A stretch of DNA of 64,000 nt from Ptiloglossa arizonensis (taxonomy: Eukaryota; Arthropoda; Insecta; Hymenoptera; Colletidae): contig NW_027478600.1 of NCBI RefSeq assembly GCF_051014685.1, forward strand, positions 744,001 to 808,000, given 5' to 3'. Position 1 is the stretch's first letter. Each line of letters begins with the position of its first letter. The notes beneath the pieces were generated by a model. The model did not search any database. It saw nothing but the letters and a program-made list of their open reading frames with translations, and was not told the DNA's origin. The translations under genes and the position numbers were made by a program. Shown here one piece after another: positions 24,505 to 37,799 of this stretch.

Positions 24505-25410
24505 ACATACCGTTGCAATCGGGCGAGTTTCTACTTTCAGATGCAACAGAAATTTTGCGGATTGGTCGATCCGTTCGCGAGATATGGCAGTTTGGAGGTA
24601 AGAAACGTTTGAGAAACTCAAAATTTTCGCAGTTCTGATGCTCGAAACGAATAACGAGAACGGCCTAGGGGAAAAGTACACATACCGTTGTAATCGGGCG
24701 AGTTTCTACTTTCAGATGCAACAGAAATTTTGCGGAGTGGTCAATCCGTTCGCGAGATATGGCAATTTGGAGGTAAGAAATGCTTGAGAAACTCAAAATT
24801 TTCGCAGTTCTGATGCTCAAAACGAATAACTAGAACGGCCTAGGGGAAAAGTACGCATACCGTTGTAATCGGGCGAGTTTCTACTTTCAGATGCGACAGA
24901 AATTTTGCGGATTGGTCAATCCGTTCGCGAGATATGGCAGTTTGGAGGTAAGAAACGGATGAGAAACTCAAAATTTTCGCAGTTCTGATGCTAGAAACGA
25001 ATAACTGGAACGGCCTAGGGGAAAAGTAAGCATACCGTTGTAATCGGGCGAGTTTCTACTTTCTGATGCACCAGAAATTTTGCGGATTGGTCAATCCGTT
25101 CGCGAGATATGGCAGTTTGGAGGTAAGAAATGCATGAGAAACTCAAAATTTTCGCAGTTCTGATGCTCGAAACGGATACCTAGAACGGCCTAGGGGAAAA
25201 GTACGCATACCGTTGTAATCGGGCGAGTTTGTACTTTCAGATGCAACAGAAATTTTGCGGATTGGTCGATCAGTTCGCGAGATATGGCAGTTTGGAGGTA
25301 AGAAACGCTTGAGAAACTCAAAATTATCGCAGTTCTGATGCTCGACAAGCATAACTAGAACGGCCTAGGGGAAAAGTACGCATACCGTTGTAATCGGGCG
25401 AGTTTCTACT

Positions 25411-28354
25411 TTCAGATGCAACAGAAATTTTGCGGATTGGTCAATCCGTTCGCGAGATATGGCAGTTTGGAGGTAAGAAACGGATGAGAAACTCAAAATT
25501 TTCGCAGTTCTGATGCTAGAAACGAATAACTGGAACGGCCTAGGGGAAAAGTACACATACCGTTGTAATCGGGCGAGTTTCTGCATTCAGATGCAACAGA
25601 AATTTTGCGGATTGGTCAATCCGTTCGCGAGATATGGCAGTTTGGAGGTAAGAAATGCATGAGAAACTCAAAATTTTCGCAGTTCTGATGCTCGAAACGA
25701 ATAACTAGAACGCCCTAGGGGAAAAGTACGCATACCGTTGTAATCGGGCGAGTTTCTACTTTCAGGTGCAACAGCAATTTTGCGGATTGGTCAATCCGTT
25801 CGCGAGATATGGCCGTTTGGATGCAAGAAACGCTTGAGAAACTCAAAATTTTCGCAGTTCTGATGCTCGAAACGTATAACCAGGACGGCCTAGGGGAAAA
25901 GTACGCATACCGTTGTAATCGGGCGAGTTTCTACTTTCTGATGCACCAGAAATTTTGCGGATTGGTCAATCCGTTCGCGAGATATGGCAGTTTGGAGGTA
26001 AGAAATGCATGAGAAACTCAAAATTTTCGCAGTTCTGATGCTCGAAACGGATAACTAGAACGGCCTAGGGGAAAAGTACGCATACCGTTGTAATCGGGCG
26101 AGTTTCTACGTTCAGATGCAACAGAAATTTTGCAGATTGGTCGATCCGTTCGCGAGATATGGCAGTTTGGAACTAAGAAACGGTTGAGATACTCAAAATG
26201 TTCACAGTTCTGATGCTCGAAACGAATAACTAGAACGGTCTAGGGGAAAACTACTCATACCGTTGTGATCGGGCGAGTTTCTACTTTCAGATGCAACAGA
26301 AATTTTGCGGATTGGTCAATCCGTTCGCGAGATATGGCCGTTTGGATGTAAGAAACGCTTGAGAAACTCAAAATTTTCGCTGTTCTGATGCTCGAAACGA
26401 ATAACTAGAACGGCCTAGGGGAAAAGTACACATACCGTTGTAATCGGGCGAGTTTCTACTTTCAGATGCAACAGAAATTTTGCGGACTGGTCAATCCTTT
26501 CGCGAGATATGGCAGTTTGGAGGTAAGAAACGCTTGAGCAACTCAAAATTTTCGCAGTTCTGATGCTCGAAACAAATAACCAGAACGGCCTAGGGGAAAA
26601 GTTCGCATACCGTTGTAATCGGGCTAGTTTCTACTTTCAGATGCAACAGAAATTTTGCAGATTGGTCAATCCGTTCGCGAGATATGGCAGTTTGGAGGTT
26701 AGAAACGGATGAGAAACTCAAAATTTTCGCAGTTCTGATGCTCGAAACGAATAACTAGAACGCCCTAGGGGAAAAGTACACATACCGTTGTAATCGGGCG
26801 AGTTTCTACTTTCAGATGCAACAGAAATTTTGCAGATTGGTCGATCCGTTCGCGAGATATGGCAGTTTGGAGGTAAGAAACGGTGGAGAAACTCAAAATT
26901 TTCACAGTCCTGATGCTCGAAACGAATAACTACAACGGCCTAGGGGAATAGTACGCATACCGTTGTAATCGGGCGAGTTTCTACTTTCAGATGCAACAGA
27001 AATTTTGCAGATTGGTCGATCCGTTCGCGAGATATGGCAGTTTGGATGTAAGAAACGGTTGAGAAACTCAAAATGTTCACAGTTCTGATGCTCGAAACGA
27101 ATAACTAGAACGGTCTAGGGGAAAAGTACTCATACCGTTGTGATCGGGCGAGTTTCTACTTTCAGATGCAACAGAAATTTTGCGGATTGGTCAATCCGTT
27201 CGCGAGATATGGCCGTTTGGATGTAAGAAACGCTTGAGAAACTCAAAATTTTCGCAGTTCTGATGCTCGACAAGCATAACTAGAACGGCCTAGGGGAAAA
27301 GTACGCATACCGTTGTAATCGGGCGAGTTTCTACTTTCAGATGCAACAGAAATTTTGCGGTTTGGTCTATCCGTTCGCGAGATATGGCAGTTTGGAGGTA
27401 AGAAATGCATGAGAAACTCAAAATTTTCGCAGTTCTGATGCTCGAAACGAATAACTAGAACGACCTAGGGGAAAAGTACGCATACCGTTGTAATCGGGCG
27501 AGTTTCTACTTTCAGATGCAACAGTAATTTTGCGGATTGGTCAATCCGTTCGCGAGATATGGCCGTTTGGATGTAAGAAACGCTTGAGAAACTCAAAATT
27601 TTCGCAGTTCTGATGCTCGAAACGAATAACGAGAACGGCCTAGGGGAAAAGTACGCATACCGTTGTAATCGGGCGAGCTTCTACTTTCAGATGCAACAGA
27701 AATTTTGCGGATTGGTCAATCCGTTCGCGAGATATGGCAGTTTGGAAGTAAGAAACGCTTGAGAAACTCAAAATTTTCGTAGTTCTGATGCTCGAAACGA
27801 ATAACCAGAACGGCCTAGTGGTAAAGTACGCATACCGTTGTAATCGGGCGAGTTTCTACTTTCAGATGCAACAGAAATTTTGCGGATTGGTCAATCCGTT
27901 CGCGAGACATGGCAGTTTGCAGGTAAGAAATGCATGAGAAACTCAAAATTTTCGCAGTTCTGATGCTCGAAACGAATAACCAGAACGGCCTAGGGGAAAA
28001 GTACACATACCGTTGTAATCGGGCGAGTTTCTACATTCAGATGCAACAGAAATTTTGCGGATTGGTCAATCCGTTCGCGAGATATGGCAGTTTGGAGGTA
28101 AGAAACGCTTGAGAAACTCAAAATTATCGCAGTTCTGATGCTCGACAAGCATAACTAGAACGGCCTAGGGGAAAAGTACGCATACCGTTGTAATCGGGCG
28201 AGTTTCTACTTTCAGATGCAACAGAAATTTTGCGGATTGGTCAATCCGTTCGCGAGATATGGCAGTTTGGAGGTAAGAAACGGATGAGAAACTCAAAATT
28301 TTCGCAGTTCTGATGCTCGAAACGAATAACTGAAACGGCCTAGGGGAAAAGTAC
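25411..28354 (+). repeat. second copy of the 22-monomer (3850-bp) duplication
   Basis: The partner is 21561-24504. The match stops at the first bases of the monomer at 28351 (gtacgc here, gtacac in the first copy). It is followed at once by a ctgcattcag acceptor variant and the aacaaag deletion monomer. Confidence 0.85.
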
Positions 28355-28449
28355 GCATACCGTTGTAATCGGGCGAGTTTCTGCATTCAGATGCAACAGA
28401 AATTTTGCGGATTGGTCAATCCGTTCGCGAGATATGGCAGTTTGGAGGT

Positions 28450-28459
28450 AACAAAGTTT
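28450..28459 (+). other. 1-bp deletion marker, type 2
   Basis: The sequence aacaaacgtttgag, seen in full at for example 4650, is aacaaagtttgag here, with one C missing. The same allele recurs at 51197, 54521, 57320, 59244 and 63968, always in gamma sequence right after a ctgcattcag monomer. It accounts for six of the eight register shifts in the window, the last one inside the final partial monomer. Confidence 0.9.
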
Positions 28460-28874
28460 GAGAAACTCAAAATTTTCGCAGTTCTGATGCTCGAAACGAA
28501 AAACTAGAACGGCCTAGAGGAAAAGTACGCATACCGTTGTAATCGGGCGAGTTTCTACTTTCAGATGCAACAGAAATTTTGCAGATCGGTCGATCCGTTC
28601 GCGAGATATGGCAGTTTGGAACTAAGAAACGGTTGAGAAACTCAAAATGTTCACAGTTCTGATGCTCGAAACGAATAACTAGAACGGTCTAGGGGAAAAG
28701 TACTCATACCGTTGTGATCGGGCGAGTTTCTACTTTCAGATGCAACAGAAATTTTGCGGATTGGTCAATCCGTTCGCGAGATATGGCCGTTTGGATGTAA
28801 GAAACGCTTGAGAAACTCAAAATTTTCGCTGTTCTGATGCTCGAAACGAATAACTAGAACGGCCTAGGGGAAAA

Positions 28875-30799
28875 GTACGCATACCGTTGTAATCGGGCGA
28901 GTTTCTACTTTCAGATGCAACAGAAATTTTGCGGACTGGTCAATCCTTTCGCGAGATATGGCAGTTTGGAGGTAAGAAACGCTTGAGCAACTCAAAATTT
29001 TCGCAGTTCTGATGCTCGAAACAAATAACCAGAACGGCCTAGGGGAAAAGTTCGCATACCGTTGTAATCGGGCGAGTTTCTACTTTCAGATGCAACAGAA
29101 ATTTTGCAGATTGGTCAATCCGTTCGCGAGATATGGCAGTTTGGAGGTTAGAAACGGATGAGAAACTCAAAATTTTCGCAGTTCTGATGCTCGAAACGAA
29201 TAACTAGAACGGCCTAGGGGAAAAGTACACATACCGTTGTAATCGGGCGAGTTTCTACTTTCAGATGCAACAGAAATTTTGCAGATTGGTCGATCCGTTC
29301 GCGAGATATGGCAGTTTGGAGGTAAGAAACGGTGGAGAAACTCAAAATTTTCACAGTCCTGATGCTCGAAACGAATAACTAGAACGGCCTAGGGGAATAG
29401 TACGCATACCGATGTAATCGGGCGAGTTTCTACTTTCAGATGCAACAGAAATTTTGCAGATTGGTCGATCCGTTCGCGAGATATGGCAGTTTGGATGTAA
29501 GAAACGGTTGAGAAACTCAAAATGTTCACAGTTCTGATGCTCGAAACGAATAACTAGAACGGTCTAGGGGAAAAGTACTCATACCGTTGTGATCGGGCGA
29601 GTTTCTACTTTCAGATGCAACAGAAATTTTGCGGATTGGTCAATCCGTTCGCGAGATATGGCCGTTTGGATGTAAGAAACGCTCGAGAAACTCAAAATTT
29701 TCGCAGTTCTGATGCTCGAAACGAATAACTAGTACGGCCTAGGGGAAAAGTACGCATACCGTTGTAATCGGGCGAGTTTCTACTTTCAGATGCAACAGAA
29801 ATTTTGCGGACTGGTCAATCCTTTCGCGAGATATGGCAGTTTGGATGCAAGAAACGCTTGAGCAACTCAAAATTTTCGCAGTTCTGATGCTTGAAACGAA
29901 TAACCAGAACGGCCTAGGGGAAAAGTTCGCATACCGTTGTAATCGGGCGAGTTTCTACTTTCAGATGCAACAGAAATTTTGCGGACTGGTCAATCCTTTC
30001 GCGAGATATGGCAGTTTGGAGGTAAGAAACGCTTGAGCAACTCAAAATTTTCGCAGTTCTGATGCTCGAAACAAATAACCAGAACGGCCTAGGGGAAAAG
30101 TTCGCATACCGTTGTAATCGGGCGAGTTTCTACTTTCAGATGCAACAGAAATTTTGCAGATTGGTCAATCCGTTCGCGAGATATGGCAGTTTGGAGGTTA
30201 GAAACGGATGAGAAACTCAAAATTTTCGCAGTTCTGATGCTCGAAACGAATAACTAGAACGCCCTAGGGGAAAAGTACACATACCGTTGTAATCGGGCGA
30301 GTTTCTACTTTCAGATGCAACAGAAATTTTGAAGATTGGTCGATCCGTTCGCGAGATATGGCAGTTTGGAGGTAAGAAACGGTGGAGAAACTCAAAATTT
30401 TCACAGTCCTGATGCTCGAAACGAATAACTAGAACGGCCTAGGGGAATAGTACGCATACCGTTGTAATCGGGCGAGTTTCTACTTTCAGATGCAACAGAA
30501 ATTTTGCAGATTGGTCGATCCGTTCGCGAGATATGGCAGTTTGGATGTACGAAACGGTTGAGAAACTCAAAATGTTCACAGTTCTGATGCTCGAAACGAA
30601 TAACTAGAACGGTCTAGGGGAAAAGTACTCATACCGTTGTGATCGGGCGAGTTTCTACTTTCAGATGCAACAGAAATTTTGCGGATTGGTCAATCCGTTC
30701 GCGAGATATGGCCGTTTGGATGTAAGAAACGCTTGAGAAACTCAAAATTTTCGCAGTTCTGATGCTCGACAAGCATAACTAGAACGGCCTAGGGGAAAA
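28875..30799 (+). repeat. 6-monomer HOR, 11 monomers
   Basis: The monomer order is: 1 (gcggactgg, cctttcg, gagcaactc, aaacaaataac); 2 (gttcgc start, gcagattgg, gaggttag, cggatgag); 3 (gtacac start, cgatccg, cggtggag, cacagtcc); 4 (aatagtacgc, ggatgta, aaatgttcac, cggtctagg); 5 (gtactc start, ttgtgatcggg, gatatggccg); 6 (gcggactgg with ggatgcaag, cttgaaacg). Monomers 1-5 start at 28875, 29050, 29225, 29400 and 29575. Then 6-1-2-3-4-5 runs from 29750 to 30799. The monomer after the block has gcggtttggtctatc. Confidence 0.85.
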
Positions 30800-31324
30800 G
30801 TACGCATACCGTTGTAATCGGGCGAGTTTCTACTTTCAGATGCAACAGAAATTTTGCGGTTTGGTCTATCCGTTCGCGAGATATGGCAGTTTGGAGGTAA
30901 GAAATGCATGAGAAACTCAAAATTTTCGCAGTTCTGATGCTCGAAACGAATAACTAGAACGACCTAGGGGAAAAGTACGCATACCGTTGTAATCGGGCGA
31001 GTTTCTACTTTCAGATGCAACAGTAATTTTGCGGATTGGTCAATCCGTTCGCGAGATATGGCCGTTTGGATGTAAGAAACGCTTGAGAAACTCAAAATTT
31101 TCGCAGTTCTGATGCTCGAAACGAATAACGAGAACGGCCTAGGGGAAAAGTACGCATACCGTTGTAATCGGGCGAGCTTCTACTTTCAGATGCAACAGAA
31201 ATTTTGCGGATTGGTCAATCCGTTCGCGAGATATGGCAGTTTGGAAGTAAGAAACGCTTGAGAAACTCAAAATTTTCGTAGTTCTGATGCTCGAAACGAA
31301 TAACCAGAACGGCCTAGTGGTAAA

Positions 31325-34300
31325 GTACGCATACCGTTGTAATCGGGCGAGTTTCTACTTTCAGATGCAACAGAAATTTTGCGGATTGGTCAATCCGTTC
31401 GCGAGACATGGCAGTTTGCAGGTAAGAAATGCATGAGAAACTCAAAATTTTCGCAGTTCTGATGCTCGAAACGAATAACGAGAAAGGCCTAGGGGAAAAG
31501 TTCGCATACCGTTGTAATCGGGCGAGTTTCTACTTTCAGATGCAACAGAAACTTTGCGGATTGGTCAATCCGTTCACGAGATATGGCAGTTTGGAGGTAA
31601 GAAATGCATGAGAAACTCAAAATTTTCGCAGTTCTGATGCTCGAAACGAATAACCAGAACGGCCTAGGGGAAAAGTTCGCATACCGTTGTAATCGGGCGA
31701 GTTTATACTTTCAGATGCAACAGCAATTTTGCGGATTGGTCAATCCGTTCGTGAGATATGGCCGTTTGGATGTAAGAAACGCTTGAGAAACTCAAAATTT
31801 TCGCAGTTCTGATTCTCGAAACGAATAACCAGAACGGCCCAGTGGTAAAGTACGCATACCGTTGTAATCGGGCGAGTTTCTACATTCAGATGCAACAGAA
31901 ATTTTGCGGATTGGTCAATCCGTTCGCGAGATATGGCAGTTTGGAGGTAAGAAACGCTTGAGAATCTCAAAATTTTCGCAGTTCTGATGCTCGGAACGAA
32001 TAACCAGAACGGCCCAGTGGTAAAGTACGCATACCGTTGTAATCGGGCGAGTTTCTACTTTCAGATGCAACAGAAATTTTGCGGATTGGTCAATCCGTTC
32101 GCGAGACATGGCAGTTTGCATGTAAGAAACGCTTGAGAAACTCAAAATTTTCGCAGTTCTGATTCTCGAAACGAATAACCAGAACGGCCCAGTGGTAAAG
32201 TACGCATACCGTTGTAATCGGGCGAGTTTCTACTTTCAGATGCAACAAAAATTTTGCGGATTGGTCAATCCGTTCGCGAGATATGGCAGTTTGGAGGTAA
32301 GAAACGGATGAGAAACTCAAAATTTTCGCAGTTCTGATGCTCGAAACGAATAACTGAAACGGCCTAGGGGAAAAGTACACATACCGTTGTAATCGGGCGA
32401 GTTTCTACTAACAGATGCAACAGAAATTTTGCGGATTGCTCAATCCGTTCCCGAGATATGTCAGTTTGGAGGTAAGAAATGCATGAGAAACTCAAAATTT
32501 TCGCAGTTCTGATGCTCGACAAGCATAACTAGAACGGCCTAGGGGAAAAGTACGCATACCGTTGTAATCGGGCGAGTTTCTACTTTCAGATGCAACAGAA
32601 ATTTTGCGGATTGGTCAATCCGTTCGCGAGATATGGCAGTTTGGAGGTAAGAAACGCTTGAGAAACTCAAAATTTTCGCAGTTCTGATGCTCGACAAGCA
32701 TAACTAGAACGGCCTAGGGGAAAAGTACCCATACCGTTGTAATCGGGCGAGTTTCTACTTTCAGATGCAACAGAAATTTTGCGGATTGGTCTATCCGTTC
32801 GCGAGATATGGCAGTTTGGAGGTAAGAAATGCATGAGAAACTCAAAATTTTCGCAGTTCTGATGCTCGAAACGAATAACTAGAACGGCCTAGGGGAAAAG
32901 TACGCAGACCGTTGTGATCGGGCGAGTTTCTACTTTCAGATGCAACAGCAATTTTGCGGATTGGTCAATCCGTTCGCGAGATATGGCCGTTTGGATGTAA
33001 GAAACGCTTGAGAAACTCAAAATTTTCGCAGTTCTGATGCTCGAAACGAATAACCAGAACGGCCTAGGGGTAAAGTACGCATACCGTTGTAATCGGGCGA
33101 GATTCTACTTTCAGATGCAACAGAAATTTTGCGGATTGGTCAATCCGTTCGCGAGATATGGCAGTTTGGAGGTAAGAAACGCTTGAGAAACTCAAAATTT
33201 TCGCAGTTCTGATGCTCGAAACGAATAACCAGATCGGCCTAGTGGTAAAGTACGCATACCGTTGTAATCGGGCGAGTTTCTACTTTCAGATGCAACAGAA
33301 ATTTTGCGGATTGGTCAATCCGTTCGCGAGACATGGCAGTTTGCAGGTAAGAAATGCATGAGAAACTCAAAATTTTCGCAGTTCTGATGCTCGAAAGGAA
33401 TAACCAGAACGGCCTAGGGGAAAAGTACACATACCGTTGTAATCGGGCGAGTTTCTACTTTCAGATGAAACAGAAATTTTGCGGATTGGTCAATCCCTTC
33501 GCGAGATATTGCCGTTTGGATGTAAGAAACGCTTGAGAAACTCAAAATTTTCGCAGTTCTGATGCTCGAAACGAATAACTAGAACGGCCTAGGGGAAAAG
33601 TACGCATACCGTTGTAATCGGGCGAGTTTCTGCTTTCAGATGCAACAGAAATTTTGCGGATTGGTCAATCCGTTCGCGAGATATTGCAGTTTGGAGGTAA
33701 GAAACGCTTGAGAATCTCAAAATTTTCGCAGTTCTGATGCTCGAAACGAATAACCAGAACGGCCTAGTGGTAAAGTACGCATACCGTTGTAATCGGGCGA
33801 GTTTCTACTTTCAGATGCAACAGAAATTTTGCGGATTGGTCAATCCGTTCGCGAGACATGGCAGTTTGCAGGTAAGAAATGCATGAGAAACTCAAAATTT
33901 TCGCAGTTCTGATGCTCGAAACGAATAACCAGAACGGCCTAGGGGAAAAGTACACATACCGTTGTAATCGGGCGAGTTTCTACTTTCAGATGCAACAGAA
34001 GTTTTGCGGATTGGTCAATCCGTTCGCGAGGTATGGCAGTTTGGAGGTAAGAAACGTTTGAGAAACTCAAAATTTTCGCAGTTCTGATGCTCGAAACGAA
34101 TAACTAGAACGGCCTAGGGGAAAAGTACGCATACCGTTGTAATCGGGCGAGTTTCTACTCTCAGATGCAATGGAAATTTTGCGGATTGGTCGATCCGTTC
34201 GCGAGATATGGCAGTTTGGAGGTAAGAAACGCTTGAGAAACTCAAAATTTTCGCAGTTCTGATGCTCGACAAGCATAACTAGAACGGCCTAGGGGAAAAG

Positions 34301-37300
34301 TGCCCAAACCGTTGTAATCGGGCGAGTTTCTACTTTCAGATGCAACAGAAATTTTGCAGATTGGTCAATCCGTTCGCGAGATATGGCAGTTTGGAGGTAA
34401 GAAACGCTTGAGAAACTCAAAATTTTCGCAGTTCTGATGGTCGAAACGAATAACCAGAACGGCCTAGGGGCAAAGTACGCATACCGTTGTATTCGGGCGA
34501 GTTTCTCCTTTCTGATGCACCAGAAATTTTGCGGATTGGTCAATCCGTTCGCGAGATATGGCAGTTTGGAGGTAAGAAACGGATGAGAAACTCAAAATTT
34601 TCGCAGTTCTGATGCTCGAAACGAATAACTGAAACGGCATAGGGGAAAAGTACACATACCGTTGTAATCGGGCGAGTTTCTACTAACAGATGCAACAGAA
34701 ATTTTGCGGATTGCTCAATCCGTTCGCGAGATATGGCAGTTTGGAGGTAAGAAACGTTTGAGAAACTCAAAATTTTCGCCGTTCTGATGCTCGAAACGAA
34801 TAACTAGAACGGCCTAGGGGAAAAGTACGCATACCGTTGTAATCGGGCGAGTTTCTACTTTCAGATGCAACAGAAATTTTGCGGATTGGTCGATCCGTTC
34901 GCGAGATATGGCAGTTTGGAGGTAAGAAACGCTTGAGAAACTCAAAATTTTCGCAGTTCTGATGCTCGACAAGCATAACTAGAACGGCCTAGGGGAAAAG
35001 TACGCATACCGTTGTAATCGGGCGAGTTTCTACTTTCAGATGCAACAGCAATTTTGCGGATTGGTCAATCCGTTCGCGAGATATGGCCGTTTGGATGTAA
35101 GAAACGCTTGAGAAACTCAAAATTTTCGCAGTTCTGATGCTCGAAACGAATAACGAGAACGGCCTAGGGGAAAAGTACGCATACCGTTGTAATCGGGCGA
35201 GCTTCTACTTTCAGATGCAACAGAAATTTTGCGGATTGGTCAATCCGTTCGCGAGATATGGCAGTTTGGAAGTAAGAAACGCTTGAGAAACTCAAAATTT
35301 TCGTAGTTCTGATGCTCGAAACGAATAACCAGAACGGCCTAGTGGTAAAGTACGCATACCGTTGTAATCGGGCGAGTTTCTACTTTCAGATGCAACAGAA
35401 ATTTTGCGCATTGGTCAATCCGTTCGCGAGACATGGCAGTTTGCAGGTAAGAAATGCATGAGAAACTCAAAATTTTCGCAGTTCTGATGCTCGAAACGAA
35501 TAACCAGAACGGCCTAGGGGAAAAGTACACATACCGTTGTAATCGGGCGAGCTTCTACATTCAGATGCAACAGAAATTTTGCGGATTGGTCGATCCGTTC
35601 GCGAGATATGGCAGTTTGGAGGTAAGAAACGCTTGAGAAACTCAAAATTTTCGCAGTTCTGATGCTCGACAAGCATAACTAGAACGGCCTAAGGGAAAAG
35701 TGCGCATACCGTTGTAATCGGGCGAGTTTCTACTTTCAGATGCAACAGAAATTTTGCGGATTGGTCGATCCGTTCGCGAGATATGGCAGTTTGGAGGTAA
35801 GAAACGCTTGAGAAACTCAAAATTTTCGTAGTTCTGATGCTCGAAACGAATAACCAGAACGGCCTAGTGGTAAAGTACGCATACCGTTGTAATCGGGCGA
35901 GTTTCTACTTTCAAATGCAACAGAAATTTTGCGGATTGGTCAATCCGTTCGCGAGACATGGCAGTTTGCATGTAAGAAATGCATGAGAAACTCAAAATTT
36001 TCGCAGTTCTGATGCTCGAAACGAATAACCAGAACGGCCTAGGGGAAAAGTACACATACCGTTGTAATCGGGCGAGTTTCTACATTCAGATGCAACAGAA
36101 ATTTTGCGGATTGGTCGCTCCGTTCGCGAGATATGGCAGTTTGGAGGTAAGAAACGCTTGAGAAACTCAAAATTTTCGCAGTTCTGATGCTCGACAAGCA
36201 TAACTAGAACGGCCTAAGGGAAAAGTGCGCATACCGTTGTAATCGGGCGAGTTTTTACTTTCAGCTGCAACAGAAATTTTGCGGATTGGTCAATCCGTTC
36301 GCGAGATATGGCAGTTTGGAAGTAAGAAACGCTTGAGAAACTCAAAATTTTCGCAGTTCTGATGCTCGAAACGTATAACCAGGACGGCCTAGGGGAAAAG
36401 TACGCATACCGTTGTAATCGGGCGAGTTTCTACTTTCTGATGCACCAGAAATTTTGCGGATTGGTCAATCCGTTCGCGAGATATGGCAGTTTGGAGGTAA
36501 GAAATGCATGAGAAACTCAAAATTTTCGCAGTTCTGATGCTCGAAACGGATAACTAGAACGGCCTAGGGGAAAAGTACGCATACCGTTGTAATCGGGCGA
36601 GTTTGTACTTTCAGCTGCAACAGAAATTTTGCGGATTGGTCGATCAGTTCGCGAGATATGGCAGTTTGGAGGTAAGAAACGCTTGAGAAACTCAAAATTA
36701 TCGCAGTTCTGATGCTCGACAAGCATAACTAGAACGGCCTAGGGGAAAAGTACGCATACCGTTGTAATCGGGCGAGTTTCTACTTTCAGATGCAACAGAA
36801 ATTTTGCGGATTGGTCAATCCGTTCGCGAGATATGGCAGTTTGGAGGTAAGAAACGGATGAGAAACTCAAAATTTTCGCAGTTCTGATGCTCGAAACGAA
36901 TAACTAGAACGGCCTAGGGGAAAAGTACGCATACCGTTGTAATCGGGCGAGTTTCTACTTTCAGATGCAACAGCAGTTTTGCGGATTGGTCAATCCGTTC
37001 GCGAGATATGGCCGTTTGGATGTAAGAAACGCATGAGAAACTCAAAATTTTCGCAGTTCTGATGCTCGAAACGAATAACGAGAACGGCCTAGGGGAAAAG
37101 TACGCATACCGTTGTAATCGGGCGAGCTTCTACTTTCAGATGCAACAGAAATTTTGCGGATTGGTCAATCCGTTCGCGAGATATGGCAGTTTGGAAGTAA
37201 GAAACGCTTGAGAAACTCAAAATTTTCGTAGTTCTGATGCTCGAAACGAATAACCAGAACGGCCTAGTGGTAAAGTACGCACACCGTTGTAATCGGGCGA

Positions 37301-37449
37301 GTTTCTACTTTCAGATGCAACAGAAATTTTGCGGATTGGTCAATCCGTTCGCGAGACATGGCAGTTTGCAGGTAAGAAATGCATGAGAAACTCAAAATTT
37401 TCGCAGTTCTGATGCTCGAAACGAATAACTAGAACGGCCTAGGGGAAAA
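31325..37449 (+). repeat. beta domain 4, 35 monomers
   Basis: It carries beta markers throughout: gacatggcagtttgcag, agaaatgcatgag, cattcag, cagtggtaaa and cttaag-type ends (ctaaggg). The order at 32375-32500 (ctactaacag) and 34475-34700 (gtttctcctttctg, then ctactaacag) parallels beta domain 3. The section 34150-35275 recurs at 46398-47523. The 3-monomer unit with ctaaggg followed by a gtgcgc start occurs at 35700 and 36225, 525 bp apart. From about 36250 the sequence grades into gamma-like monomers. Confidence 0.7.
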
Positions 37450-37799
37450 GTACGCATACCGTTGTAATCGGGCGAGTTTCTACTTTCAGATGCGACAGAA
37501 ATTTTGCGGATTGGTCAATCCGTTCGCGAGATATGGCAGTTTGGAGGTAAGAAACGGATGAGAAACTCAAAATTTTCGCAGTTCTGATGCTAGAAACGAA
37601 TAACTGGAACGGCCTAGGGGAAAAGTACACATACCGTTGTAATCGGGCGAGTTTCTGCATTCAGATGCAACAGAAATTTTGCGGATTGGTCAATCCGTTC
37701 GCGAGATATGGCAGTTTGGAGGTAAGAAATGCTTGAGAAACTCAAAATTTTCGCAGTTCTGATGCTCGAAACGAATAACTAGAACGGCCTAGGGGAAAA

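Larger units (their letters stand above)
19426..31324 (+). repeat. gamma domain 1, 68 monomers
   Basis: Gamma markers are agaaacggatgag, ctagaaacgaataactgg, atgcgacag, gcggagtggtc, ttttgcagattggtcgatc, gaactaagaaacgg, aaatgttcacag, cggtctagg, gatatggccgtttggatg and ctgcattcag. It contains a 5-monomer tandem unit (19601-21350), the 22-monomer duplication (21561-28354) and a 6-monomer HOR (28875-30799). A few beta-type monomers sit inside it (gacatgg and cattcag at about 23976-24325 and 27826-28175). The first phase-changing deletion of the window lies at 28455. Confidence 0.75.
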
